In this document: positions 8,593 through 16,989 of the stretch, piece by piece
Layout: every line of letters starts with the position of its first letter
How positions within the stretch are numbered: the stretch's first letter is position 1
Assembly (NCBI GenBank): GCA_910588225.1
Contig: CAJUQT010000022.1
Location: 1 to 60,784 of the forward strand
Reading direction: 5' to 3'
DNA from: an uncultured Acetatifactor sp.
GTDB lineage: Bacteria > Bacillota > Clostridia > Lachnospirales > Lachnospiraceae
Length of the DNA: 60,784 nucleotides
Position numbers and translations under genes: made by a program
Notes under the pieces: model-generated
Database searches by the model: none
What the model was told of the DNA's origin: nothing
The model's input: the letters and a program-made list of their open reading frames with translations, nothing else

Positions 8593-9699
8593 ATGGATGA
8601 AAATATGCAGACAAGGTTTGACGAGAAGGTAAAAGAACTCCTAAGTACTGCCAAGAAGAAGAAAAATGTACTGGAGTATCAGGAAATCAGTGATATGTTC
8701 TCGGACATGCCTCTGGAAGAAGAACAGTTCGAGAAGATACTGGAAGTACTGGAGCAGAATAATGTGGATGTGCTCCGGATTACCGAGGACGACGTGGATG
8801 AAGAAATCATTCTCTCAGAAGAGGATGAGGTGGACGTGGAAAATCTCGATCTGACAATCCCGGACGGCATCAGTCTGGAAGATCCGGTTCGAATGTATCT
8901 GAAAGAAATCGGCAAGGTGCCTCTTCTCTCAGCTGAGGAGGAAATTGAGCTGGCGAAGAAGATGGAGTTGGGGGATCAGGAGGCGAAAAAGCGTCTGGCA
9001 GAGGCGAATCTGCGTCTGGTGGTCAGTATTGCCAAGAGATATGTAGGCCGGGGCATGCTTTTTCTGGATTTGATTCAGGAAGGAAATCTGGGACTGATCA
9101 AGGCTGTGGAAAAATTCGATTATCGCAAAGGATATAAATTTTCCACATATGCCACATGGTGGATTCGTCAGGCCATTACCAGAGCGATTGCAGACCAGGC
9201 CAGGACCATCCGCATTCCCGTTCATATGGTGGAGACTATCAACAAGCTGATTCGGGTGAGCAGACAGCTGCTGCAGGAGCTTGGCCGGGAACCAACCCCT
9301 GAGGAGATTGCGGAGGAAATGAAAATGCCTGCGGACCGCGTGCGGGAAATTCTCAAGATCAGCCAGGAACCTGTATCTATGGAGACACCTATCGGCGAGG
9401 AAGAAGACAGCCACCTGGGAGACTTTATCGAAGATGACAATGTTCCGGCTCCTGCAGACGCGGCGGCATTTACTCTGTTGAAGGAGCAGCTGGTGGAGGT
9501 GCTGGGGACGCTGACGGAGAGGGAGCAGAAGGTCCTGCGTCTGCGTTTCGGACTGGACGACGGACGGGCTCGCACATTGGAAGAGGTGGGCAAGGAATTC
9601 AATGTGACTCGTGAGCGTATCCGCCAGATTGAGGCGAAGGCATTACGCAAGCTGCGTCATCCCAGCAGGAGCAGGAAGCTGAAGGACTATCTGGACTGA
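8593..9699 (+). CDS. rpoD: Primary sigma factor RpoD/SigA
   Basis: The housekeeping sigma-70 of RNA polymerase, 368 residues and so close in length to Bacillus SigA. Seen: region 1.2 (DPVRMYLKEIG), region 2 (NLRLVVSIAKRYVGRGM; YKFSTYATWWIRQAI), region 3, and region 4 with the HTH ending EFNVTRERIRQIEAKALRKL. The acidic region 1.1 is short. The preceding 164 bp probably contain an own promoter, but no convincing box pair was picked. GGAAGG lies about 15 bases before the ATG, a rather long spacing. Confidence 0.97.
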   Translation: MDENMQTRFDEKVKELLSTAKKKKNVLEYQEISDMFSDMPLEEEQFEKILEVLEQNNVDVLRITEDDVDEEIILSEEDEVDVENLDLTIPDGISLEDPVRMYLKEIGKVPLLSAEEEIELAKKMELGDQEAKKRLAEANLRLVVSIAKRYVGRGMLFLDLIQEGNLGLIKAVEKFDYRKGYKFSTYATWWIRQAITRAIADQARTIRIPVHMVETINKLIRVSRQLLQELGREPTPEEIAEEMKMPADRVREILKISQEPVSMETPIGEEEDSHLGDFIEDDNVPAPADAAAFTLLKEQLVEVLGTLTEREQKVLRLRFGLDDGRARTLEEVGKEFNVTRERIRQIEAKALRKLRHPSRSRKLKDYLD

Positions 9700-9703
9700 G
9701 CAT

Positions 9704-10513
9704 ATGGGGAGAAGGAGAGGAAACGGGCCCGGGAACAGAGTATGCCTGTCCGGGCGGCTTCAGATGCTTGCGGATATGGTGACAATTGGGAATCGACTTG
9801 TGGATGTGGGATGTGATCATGGTTTTCTGTCCATTTGGCTGGTGAGCGGAGGAGTGTGTCCAAAAGCGCTTGCCATGGATGTGAGGCAGGGGCCGCTGGC
9901 ATCTGCCCGGGCACATATTGAAGCATTCGGACTGGAGAATTACATAGAGACCAGGATGTCTGACGGGTTAGAAAAATATAACGCAGGAGAGGCGGATACG
10001 CTGGTATGTGCAGGTATGGGGGGCAGACTGACAGAGCGAATTCTTAGAGCGGGCATGGAGAAAGCGGCACAGATGAAGGAGATGATTCTGCAGCCCCAGT
10101 CCGAGCTGTCGGATGTCCGAAGATTCTTGAGAGAAAATGGATTTGCCATAATTCAGGAAGATGCGGTTCTGGAAGAGGGAAAGTATTATTTTGCCATGAA
10201 GGCGGTTCCTGCTTGGAAGGGGGAGAAGTATACGAAAGAAGCGGGGAGACAGTCGCTGTATGATTTATATGGAGAACAGCTCCTTACAGGGAGACATCCT
10301 GTGCTGCGGCAGTATCTGCAGCAGAGACAGTGCTCTGTCAGACAGCTGGAAGAAGTTCTGGCAGCAGCCGGTTCACAGAAAGCGGAGGTTCGTCTGCAGG
10401 AAGTGCGGAATGAACTGACGCAGATTGAGGCGGCACTGGATTTCTTCGGCCGGCGGCCCGGGGGAATTACGAACGAATGTACTAAGCGGGCGGAAAGCCT
10501 CTGCGGGAATTGA
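9704..10513 (+). CDS. trmK: tRNA (adenine(22)-N1)-methyltransferase TrmK
   Basis: SAM-dependent tRNA m1A22 methyltransferase. Seen: LSGRLQMLADMV near the N-terminus, SAM-binding DVGCDHGFLSIWL, ALAMDVRQGPL, and CAGMGGRL, all typical of TrmK, with a C-terminal coiled coil. It starts 4 bp after rpoD, a neighbourhood also seen in Bacillus. The start is awkward: the ATG at 9704 has almost no upstream ribosome site, while a purine-rich GGAGAAGGAGAGG lies just downstream of it. No in-frame ATG or GTG follows at proper spacing, so 9704 is kept and translation may be coupled to rpoD. Confidence 0.88.
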   Translation: MGRRRGNGPGNRVCLSGRLQMLADMVTIGNRLVDVGCDHGFLSIWLVSGGVCPKALAMDVRQGPLASARAHIEAFGLENYIETRMSDGLEKYNAGEADTLVCAGMGGRLTERILRAGMEKAAQMKEMILQPQSELSDVRRFLRENGFAIIQEDAVLEEGKYYFAMKAVPAWKGEKYTKEAGRQSLYDLYGEQLLTGRHPVLRQYLQQRQCSVRQLEEVLAAAGSQKAEVRLQEVRNELTQIEAALDFFGRRPGGITNECTKRAESLCGN

Positions 10514-10518
10514 GAACG

Positions 10519-10541
10519 GCCGGACAGTTACGGAACTGAAA
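10519..10541 (+). repeat. Partial match to the right end of the hairpin repeat
   Basis: CGGACAGTTACGGAACTGAAAT resembles CTGACTGTTACGGAACTAAGAT at the right end of the copy near 25185 (18 of 22 positions). It lies between trmK and the next gene. No left half is visible, so it is either a decayed copy or chance. Confidence 0.3.
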
Positions 10542-10630
10542 TAGAAAGGCAAAGTCAGAAAATAGTGTGTCGAGTGACTTTACACTTTAGAGCCGTCGTG
10601 CAGCGACTTAATTTAGAAAGGAGAACAGCT

Positions 10631-12286
10631 ATGGTAACGGTTACAATACACGGAGAGCAGAGACAGGTGCAGCAGGGAACTACATACGAAGAGATTGCGG
10701 CTGATTTCCAGAGGGAATATGGCGGCATGATCGCCTTGGTGGCGGCGGACGGAAGGATACGGGAACTGTTCAAGAGAGTGACCAGGGACTGCAGGGTGGA
10801 CTTTTTTACTCTGAAGGATGATGTGGGTCATAAAACTTATGAGCGGACAGCTACCATGCTGCTGTTAAAGGCAATCTATGATGTGTTTGGCGCCGGAATT
10901 GCCCGGGAAAGTTGTGTGGAATTTACCATAGGGCGGGGGATTTATGTGAACACCTTTGGAAAAGTTCACGTAACGCCGGACAGTGCCGAAAGGCTGAAGG
11001 ACAGAATGGGCGAGCTGTCGGAGAAAAAGGCTCCTTTTATGAAGAGATCCTACCCTCTGGACGAGGCTATGGCGCTTTTTGAGGAAAAGGGAATGAAGGA
11101 TAAGACAAATCTGTTTCATTACCGTATGAGCTCTTCCGTAAATGTGTATGAAATAGACGGCTACTATGATTATTATTATGGCTATATGCTTCCCAATGCG
11201 GGATATGTGAAATGGTACGATGTGATTCCCTACGAAAACGGTTTTATGCTTGTATTGCCGGATAAGAGCAATCCCACGGTGGTGGAGCCTTTTTCGGAGA
11301 GAAGAAAGCTGTTTGAGACCATGGAAGATGCCAAAGAATGGGGAAGAACGGCAGGAATCAGAACGGTGGGAGATCTGAATGATCAGATCTGTAACGGTTC
11401 CATGAGCGATCTCATCCTGGTACAGGAAGCGCAGCAGGAGAGGGAAATCGGCGAGATTGCAAAGGAGATTGCCGGCCGCAGCCATGTGAAATTTGTCATG
11501 ATTGCCGGGCCTTCTTCCTCTGGAAAGACCAGCTTTTCTCACAGGCTGTCTATTCAGCTGAGGACGCTGGGAAAGGTTCCCCGTCCCATTGCCCTGGACA
11601 ATTACTTTGTGGACAGGGAGTTGACGCCCAGGGATGAGAACGGGGATTATAATTTTGAATGTCTGGAGGCCATAGATGTAAAGCGCTTTAATGAAGATAT
11701 GGTGAGCCTGCTGGCAGGGGAACGGGTGGAAATGCCCGAATTCAACTTTAAAATCGGAAAGCGGGAATATAAGGGCAATTATATGCAGCTGAGTGAGAAC
11801 GATATTCTGGTTATTGAGGGAATTCACGGGCTCAATGAAAAAATGTCCTATGCGCTGCCGGAGGAAAGCAAATATAAGATCTATATCAGTGCCCTGACCA
11901 CCTTAAATGTAGACGGCCATAACAGAATCCCTACCACAGATGGAAGGCTGTTGAGAAGAATGGTCAGAGATGCCCGCACAAGGGGATCCAGTGCCCGGAG
12001 AACCATTCAGATGTGGGCTTCCGTGCGCAGAGGCGAAGAAGAGAATATCTTTCCCTTTCAGGAGGGAGCGGACGCAATGTTTAATTCCGCATTGATTTAT
12101 GAACTGTCTGTGCTGAAAACCTTTGCAGAGCCGCTTTTGTTCCAGATTCCGAAGGAGGCGCCCGAGTATTACGAGGCCAAGAGGCTGCTGAAGTTTCTGA
12201 GCTATTTCCTGGGGGTGGCCAGCGAGAGTGTGCCGAATAATTCCCTGTGCCGGGAGTTTGTGGGGGGAAGCTGCTTTAACGTATAG
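10631..12286 (+). CDS. TGS-domain uridine kinase-like nucleoside kinase
   Basis: A 551-residue protein with an N-terminal TGS domain and ThrRS-like segment (residues about 1-190), followed by a uridine-kinase/PRK-type P-loop kinase domain (GPSSSGKTSFSHRL; ALDNYFVDRE; IEGIHGLNE). The start is the ATG at 10631 behind AAAGGAGAACAGCT, not the longer frame from 10565. Family members are annotated as nucleoside kinases; the phosphate acceptor for this fused form is not established by sequence. It lies between trmK and rnpB. Confidence 0.82.
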   Translation: MVTVTIHGEQRQVQQGTTYEEIAADFQREYGGMIALVAADGRIRELFKRVTRDCRVDFFTLKDDVGHKTYERTATMLLLKAIYDVFGAGIARESCVEFTIGRGIYVNTFGKVHVTPDSAERLKDRMGELSEKKAPFMKRSYPLDEAMALFEEKGMKDKTNLFHYRMSSSVNVYEIDGYYDYYYGYMLPNAGYVKWYDVIPYENGFMLVLPDKSNPTVVEPFSERRKLFETMEDAKEWGRTAGIRTVGDLNDQICNGSMSDLILVQEAQQEREIGEIAKEIAGRSHVKFVMIAGPSSSGKTSFSHRLSIQLRTLGKVPRPIALDNYFVDRELTPRDENGDYNFECLEAIDVKRFNEDMVSLLAGERVEMPEFNFKIGKREYKGNYMQLSENDILVIEGIHGLNEKMSYALPEESKYKIYISALTTLNVDGHNRIPTTDGRLLRRMVRDARTRGSSARRTIQMWASVRRGEEENIFPFQEGADAMFNSALIYELSVLKTFAEPLLFQIPKEAPEYYEAKRLLKFLSYFLGVASESVPNNSLCREFVGGSCFNV

Positions 12287-12293
12287 GATAGGC

Positions 12294-12322
12294 TTGCAAT
12301 TTTTCCATGTACCCTTTATAAT
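12294..12322 (+). promoter_or_regulatory. rnpB promoter
   Basis: TTGCAA (12294-12299), exactly 17 bp, TATAAT (12317-12322). The -10 box ends 6 bp before the predicted RNA 5' end at 12329. It starts just 8 bp after the preceding stop codon. Confidence 0.85.
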
Positions 12323-12328
12323 GGGGGC

Positions 12329-12701
12329 GGTGAGTAAGATAAATAATCGCGGCCGTCTCCGCCGCATTTGTCGGCGGGACGGGTGAGGAAAGTCCGGGCT
12401 TCACAGGGCAGGATGCCGGATAACGTCCGGTGGAGGCGACTCCAAGGCCAGTGCAACAGAGATATACAGCAGGATTGCGTGACGGTGTCATGCAGTTCTG
12501 CAATGGTGGAAAGGCAGTGTAAGAGACTACCGTCCGCCCGGTAACGGGCGGAGCCATGTAAACCCCATCCGAAGCAAGACCAGAACGAAAGCCACAGGCC
12601 GGCCCGGTCTGCTTTCAGGTAGGTCGCTGGACGCGGCTGGCAACAGCCGTGCTAGACAGATGATTATTCAAGACATAACCCGGCTTATCGTCTTGCTCAC
12701 C
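12329..12701 (+). ncRNA. rnpB: RNase P RNA, class A
   Basis: Catalytic RNA of RNase P, which matures tRNA 5' ends. Seen: the universal GAGGAAAGTCCGGGCT (5' P4 strand), the 3' ACATAACCCGGCTTAT region, and terminal P1 pairing of GGTGAGTAAGA with TCTTGCTCACC at 12691-12701. The P1 3' strand runs into TTTTCTTT, so P1 may double as the terminator. The length of about 373 nt is normal. Confidence 0.95.
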
Positions 12702-12819
12702 TTTTCTTTGACAGTTCTGTGGCGGTTTCCGGGTCATATCTCCGTTGTGACAGCTCTGACAGGGTACGGAACCGTCACTCTTCATGCCCTCCCTGATGAG
12801 GAGAGACATGTAAAAACGG

Positions 12820-12848
12820 TTGAATATCCTGTAAAAATATGGTAAGAT
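12820..12848 (+). promoter_or_regulatory. Candidate pyrE promoter
   Basis: TTGAAT (12820-12825), 17 bp, TAAGAT (12843-12848), about 84 bp before pyrE. No pyrimidine attenuator was recognised. Confidence 0.4.
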
Positions 12849-12931
12849 TTAAAAAATACAGAAAGTATTTTTCGCAATTTTGTGGAGAGAAGCGCAGATA
12901 TTTTTGTATAAACTGAAGGAGAAGACAACGG

Positions 12932-13606
12932 ATGGATAGCTACAAGCAGAAATTTATCGAATTTATGGTGGACAGTCAGGCACTTAAGTTCGGCGAGTTT
13001 ACCTTAAAGAGCGGGAGAAAGTCTCCCTTTTTCATGAATGCAGGTTCCTATGTGACCGGTGCACAGCTGAAAAAACTGGGAGAATATTATGCCAGAGCCA
13101 TCCATGAGAATTATGGGGATGAGTTTGATGTGCTGTTTGGTCCGGCATACAAGGGAATTCCTCTGAGCGTGACCACGGCTATCGCCTACAGCGAGCTGTA
13201 TGGTCGCGAGGTGCGCTACTGCTCTAACCGCAAGGAAGAGAAGGATCACGGAGATGCGGGAATTTTGCTGGGCAGCCCTCTGAAGGACGGTGACAGAGTA
13301 ATTATGATAGAAGATGTGACCACTTCCGGGAAATCTATCGAGGAAACCTTTCCTGTTATCACAGCCCAGGCAGATGTGGAGATTAAGGGGCTGATGGTGT
13401 CTCTGAACCGTATGGAGAAAGGACGGGACGGGAAGCTCAGCGCCCTGGACGAGATTCGGGAGAAATACGGATTTGAAGCCCGTGCTATTGTGACCATGGG
13501 AGAAGTGACAGAATATCTGTACAACAGACCTTACAAAGGACAGATTTATATCAATGATACGATAAAAGCGGCGCTTGATGAATATTACAAAAGTTATGGT
13601 GTATGA
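12932..13606 (+). CDS. pyrE: Orotate phosphoribosyltransferase
   Basis: Converts orotate plus PRPP to OMP in de novo pyrimidine synthesis. Seen: GEFTLKSGRKSPFFMNAG near the N-terminus (orotate/PRPP region), the flexible-loop RKEEKDHGDAG, and the PRPP-binding motif VIMIEDVTTSGKS. The 224-residue length fits. AAGGAGAAG precedes the ATG. It stands alone, apart from other pyr genes. Confidence 0.95.
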   Translation: MDSYKQKFIEFMVDSQALKFGEFTLKSGRKSPFFMNAGSYVTGAQLKKLGEYYARAIHENYGDEFDVLFGPAYKGIPLSVTTAIAYSELYGREVRYCSNRKEEKDHGDAGILLGSPLKDGDRVIMIEDVTTSGKSIEETFPVITAQADVEIKGLMVSLNRMEKGRDGKLSALDEIREKYGFEARAIVTMGEVTEYLYNRPYKGQIYINDTIKAALDEYYKSYGV

Positions 13607-13657
13607 TAGCATCATACGGCCTGATGTCCGGAGAGAAAACAGGAAGGGAGTAAAGAT

Positions 13658-13810
13658 ATGGATCAGAAGATATATAAGGTAATGAAGGGAGCGGGGGCAA
13701 CTAATATCGCGCTGGGGGTAATTACTCTTATCACGGGCATGGTAACGGGAATCCTGCTGATTATCGCAGGGGCGAAGCTGACCGCGGGAAAGTCAAGAAT
13801 CTTATTTTGA
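13658..13810 (+). CDS. Small membrane protein, 50 residues
   Basis: Starts at ATG 13658 behind GGAAGGGAG. It begins MDQKIYKVMKGAGATNIALG, then a hydrophobic stretch of about 23 residues (VITLITGMVTGILLIIAGAK), and ends with a basic GKSRILF. Probably a single-span or hairpin membrane peptide. It lies between pyrE and another small membrane protein. Function unknown. Confidence 0.65.
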   Translation: MDQKIYKVMKGAGATNIALGVITLITGMVTGILLIIAGAKLTAGKSRILF

Positions 13811-13864
13811 GTGAGGAGCAGTTAGAGGGCATTTCCTGTGGGAAGTGCCCCTTTTAGAATTTAT

Positions 13865-14188
13865 ATGAAAAAAAGAAAAGGATATGTCTTTACAGACAAA
13901 AAGAATTCAAACCGAGCTGTGATGGCGACAATTCTGGGCATTATCAGTCTGGTGTCTCTGGGAGTGGTAGTATTTTTTTCCTATCGAAGCGGAGGAGAGG
14001 CGAAGGCGGGATATGGAGTGACGGCTCTGCTGGCCGCCGCTTATTCTCTGACAGGATTTGTGCTGGGTTTTATAACCATACAGGATAAAAATTATTTCAG
14101 GCTATTCCCGGTGCTGGGGCTTGTACTGAACGGAGCAGCGCTGGCCGGAATCGGGCTGATCTTATATATGGGAGGAAATCTGGGGTGA
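13865..14188 (+). CDS. Small membrane protein (DUF6142-like)
   Basis: About 107 residues: a basic N-terminus with YVFTDKKNSNRAVMATILG, then three hydrophobic helices. The ATG at 13865 is chosen because MKKRKGYVFTDKK resembles the start of the DUF6142 family as I recall it; the GTG at 13838 is also in frame, and neither has a strong ribosome site. The stop overlaps the next gene's GTG (GTGA), suggesting translational coupling with the M29 peptidase. Function unknown. Confidence 0.55.
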   Translation: MKKRKGYVFTDKKNSNRAVMATILGIISLVSLGVVVFFSYRSGGEAKAGYGVTALLAAAYSLTGFVLGFITIQDKNYFRLFPVLGLVLNGAALAGIGLILYMGGNLG

Positions 14189-16260
14189 GTGACAGAGAAG
14201 TGCTGAAGGAACGATATGAACTGGTGGTGGACAGAATCAGAATGATTCTACATGAAAAGCTCAGCGATGATAAACTGAAAGCTTATTTTGATTTTTGTGC
14301 AGATTTTCTGATGATGATTGATGATACGGTGGCTTTTCTGGCCCGGGATGGTCTGCGGAAAGCGGATTTGGAGGAACTGGAGCGCAGGAATCATGCGCTG
14401 TATGCCGATATTCTGCCGGAGAATTATGAGAAAAGTTACGGCAATCCGGCCGTGGCGGTCCGGGAACTGGGGATGGAGCGGGGGAATCTGCTGTCCGTTC
14501 TGTATGCGGAACTGCGCAGCCTTATAGGTTTCGTCTATGAGGGAAGGACAGAGGAGATAGTCATCCGTATGGAGTTGTTTGTGGAGGTGTATGCCGCCTT
14601 TGTCTACGCAGAGGATTGTGGAGAAGATCCGCCTTCCGGGAAGGATATCCGGGATATTTTTTACTGGTTTGCCTGTGATTATGCGGAGATGGCTGCCAGG
14701 CGCAGAACCAGGGAGCAATTGTGTCCGGACGCGTGCTTTGCACTGCCGTTGATCATGAAAAGTGACTTGCAGGATATCCGCTATCTGTACGGATACGGCG
14801 AATATGTGGGTGAAAACGAGAAAGAGACGGCAGTGTTTTTGGCCGGACTCCCTGAGGAAACCATTGCGGCCATGGCCGATACTTACACCGAAGGATATCG
14901 AATTGGATTTGAGATCACAGGCAGAGATCTGAGTAAAAAGAAGGCAGTGGCAGTATATTATCGGCTGGGATTTGAAAGGATGATGCGCCGGGCTGTGGAA
15001 AATTTTGCCGGGATGGGGTTAAAGCCGGTGGCTGTCCGTTCTGCTTACAGCGTACTGGATATCAGGGGAGCCAGCAGGGGCAGAAGCGGCTTCTGCGGCG
15101 GGATACCCAATATGCAGTATGACTATGACCACAAAGATGACAGGGCAGTCTTTTTTGACAGAAACTATGTAAACCGCAGGCTGGAAGCCGGCAGAGCGGC
15201 TTATGAGGAGAACAGAAGAGCGGCGGCGGAGTATGCGGGACCGGCGGTGGTGGAGACCTTTGGAGAAAAGGATTTTCATCCGATAACCAAAAAGGAGGCA
15301 TTTCAGCTTTCCGGGGAACAGAACCGCCTGTGGGTGGAATATCGTGCCAAAGCAGGTCAGCTGCAGCGGGAGTATATTCCGGAGGAGGAGACAAGCTTTA
15401 CTATAATTGCATTTCCGATACCGGAAATCGGACCTGTATTCAAGGAGCTGTTTCATGCGATTATCCGGATTAACACACTGGATTATATGCTGTACCGAAA
15501 TGTGCAGCAGACTTTGATCGATGCTCTGGATACGGCGGACTATTGTGAAGTCAGAGGGATGAACGGCAATCGGACGGATTTGAAGATTAATCTGTACAAA
15601 TTGTCCGATCCGGCCAGAGAGACGATTTTCGAGAACTGTGTGGCGGATGTGAATATACCGGTGGGAGAGGTATTTACTTCTCCTGTGCTGAAAGGCACCA
15701 ATGGAGTCCTGCAGGTGAGCCGGGTTTACCTGAGAGGGCTGGAGTACAGGAATCTGGCGATTACTTTTGAGGACGGCATGATCAGAGACTATTCCTGTGA
15801 CAATTTTTCGTCGGAGGAAGAGAACCGCCGGTTTATTCAGGAGAATATTCTGGCCCGCCATGACACTCTTCCCATGGGGGAATTCGCCATCGGTACCAAC
15901 ACGGCGGCGTATGTGGCGGCCAGACGTCTGGGAGTGGAGGGGAAGCTTCCCATACTGATCGCAGAGAAAATGGGCCCCCATTTCGCGGTGGGGGATACCT
16001 GCTATTCACATGCCGAGGAGGTAAGAGTATATAATCCGGACGGGAAGGAAATTGTGGCAAAGGCCAATGAAGTGTCGGCGCTCCGGGACAGCAGCCCCAT
16101 GGAGGCTTATTATAACTGCCACACAGACATCACCATTCCCTATGATGAACTGGGAGAACTGACTGCGGTGAGAAAGGACGGTACCCGTATCACGTTGATC
16201 AGAGAGGGAAGATTTGTCCTGCCGGGCTGTGAGGAACTGAATAATGCTTTTAAGAGTTGA
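14185..16260 (+). CDS. M29-family (AmpS/AmpT-like) aminopeptidase with long N-terminal extension
   Basis: The C-terminal part, from about residue 400, carries M29 metal-peptidase features: VNIPVGEVFTSP (Glu ligand), GEFAIGTN, MGPHFAVGDTCYSHAEEV, and a late HTD. Typical M29 enzymes are about 370-420 residues; this one is 691, with roughly 280 extra residues before the peptidase region that I cannot assign to a family. The start is the GTG at 14185 behind GGGAGGAAATCTGG, overlapping the upstream stop. It probably trims N-terminal residues from cytoplasmic peptides; the extension could define oligomerisation or specificity. Confidence 0.78.
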   Translation: MSDREVLKERYELVVDRIRMILHEKLSDDKLKAYFDFCADFLMMIDDTVAFLARDGLRKADLEELERRNHALYADILPENYEKSYGNPAVAVRELGMERGNLLSVLYAELRSLIGFVYEGRTEEIVIRMELFVEVYAAFVYAEDCGEDPPSGKDIRDIFYWFACDYAEMAARRRTREQLCPDACFALPLIMKSDLQDIRYLYGYGEYVGENEKETAVFLAGLPEETIAAMADTYTEGYRIGFEITGRDLSKKKAVAVYYRLGFERMMRRAVENFAGMGLKPVAVRSAYSVLDIRGASRGRSGFCGGIPNMQYDYDHKDDRAVFFDRNYVNRRLEAGRAAYEENRRAAAEYAGPAVVETFGEKDFHPITKKEAFQLSGEQNRLWVEYRAKAGQLQREYIPEEETSFTIIAFPIPEIGPVFKELFHAIIRINTLDYMLYRNVQQTLIDALDTADYCEVRGMNGNRTDLKINLYKLSDPARETIFENCVADVNIPVGEVFTSPVLKGTNGVLQVSRVYLRGLEYRNLAITFEDGMIRDYSCDNFSSEEENRRFIQENILARHDTLPMGEFAIGTNTAAYVAARRLGVEGKLPILIAEKMGPHFAVGDTCYSHAEEVRVYNPDGKEIVAKANEVSALRDSSPMEAYYNCHTDITIPYDELGELTAVRKDGTRITLIREGRFVLPGCEELNNAFKS

Positions 16261-16268
16261 AAAAATGG

Positions 16269-16297
16269 TTGCATAGAAGCGCGTATTCTAGTAAACT
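16269..16297 (+). promoter_or_regulatory. Candidate promoter for the purE cluster
   Basis: TTGCAT (16269-16274), 17 bp, TAAACT (16292-16297). The leader to purE is about 80 nt. No purine riboswitch or PurR-type repeat was recognised. Confidence 0.35.
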
Positions 16298-16359
16298 GAA
16301 AAGGAAAAATAACGCGAAGAGACAGAACTGTAAAGAGCTTTGAAGCGGTGTTTAATGAC

Positions 16360-16379
16360 GGAACGAAGATCAGGAGGAA
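16360..16379 (+). repeat. Solo copy of the repeat-borne Shine-Dalgarno module before purE
   Basis: GGAACGAAGATCAGGAGGAA matches 25186-25206 apart from one missing base and 3508-3528 apart from small changes. It supplies the AGGAGG for purE at 16383. Confidence 0.5.
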
Positions 16380-16382
16380 CAC

Positions 16383-16928
16383 ATGACAGATATGATTAAG
16401 GATGAGAAGAATATGCCGCGGGTCGGCATCGTGATGGGCAGTGATTCTGATATGCCCGTTATGGCCAGGGCGGCGGACATTCTGGAAGAACTGGGAATTT
16501 CCTATGAAATGGCAATCATCAGCGCACACAGGGAGCCGGATGTATTTTTTTCCTATGCGAAGAGTGCGGAGGAAAAGGGATTTAAGGTCATCATTGCAGG
16601 TGCGGGAATGGCAGCCCATCTGCCGGGGATGTGTGCGGCAATTTTTCCCATGCCGGTAATTGGGATTCCCATGCATACTTCATCTCTGGGGGGCCGGGAT
16701 TCCCTGTATTCCATCGTGCAGATGCCCTCGGGAATTCCGGTGGCGACAGTGGCCATTAACGGCGGAGCCAACGCAGGTCTTCTGGCAGCCAGGATTCTGG
16801 CAACTTCGGATCCTGAATTGCTGAAGAGGCTGAAGGAATACAGTGTGAAATTGAAAGAGCAGGTGGAGGCGAAGGATGCCCGGCTGCAGACGGAAGGATA
16901 CAGGTCTTATCTGGAAGGAATGAAATAG
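16383..16928 (+). CDS. purE: N5-carboxyaminoimidazole ribonucleotide mutase (class I PurE)
   Basis: Step of de novo purine synthesis giving CAIR. Seen: VGIVMGSDSDMPVM, ISAHREPDVFF (active-site His), AGAGMAAHLPG, and GIPMHTSSLGGRDSLYSIVQ. The 181-residue length includes a short N-terminal extension and a C-terminal helix. First gene of a four-gene run purE-purM-purN-purD. The ribosome site is AGGAGGAACAC. Confidence 0.95.
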   Translation: MTDMIKDEKNMPRVGIVMGSDSDMPVMARAADILEELGISYEMAIISAHREPDVFFSYAKSAEEKGFKVIIAGAGMAAHLPGMCAAIFPMPVIGIPMHTSSLGGRDSLYSIVQMPSGIPVATVAINGGANAGLLAARILATSDPELLKRLKEYSVKLKEQVEAKDARLQTEGYRSYLEGMK

Positions 16929-16989
16929 CCGCCTTACCATAGAGGGCAGTGTTATGGAATGAAAAATAAGAAAGGCATGGGAGAAAGGC

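Noticed and set aside
12660..12845. 61-codon ORF downstream of the nucleoside kinase
   Set aside because: Starts inside the 3' part of RNase P RNA and runs through the terminator and pyrE leader.
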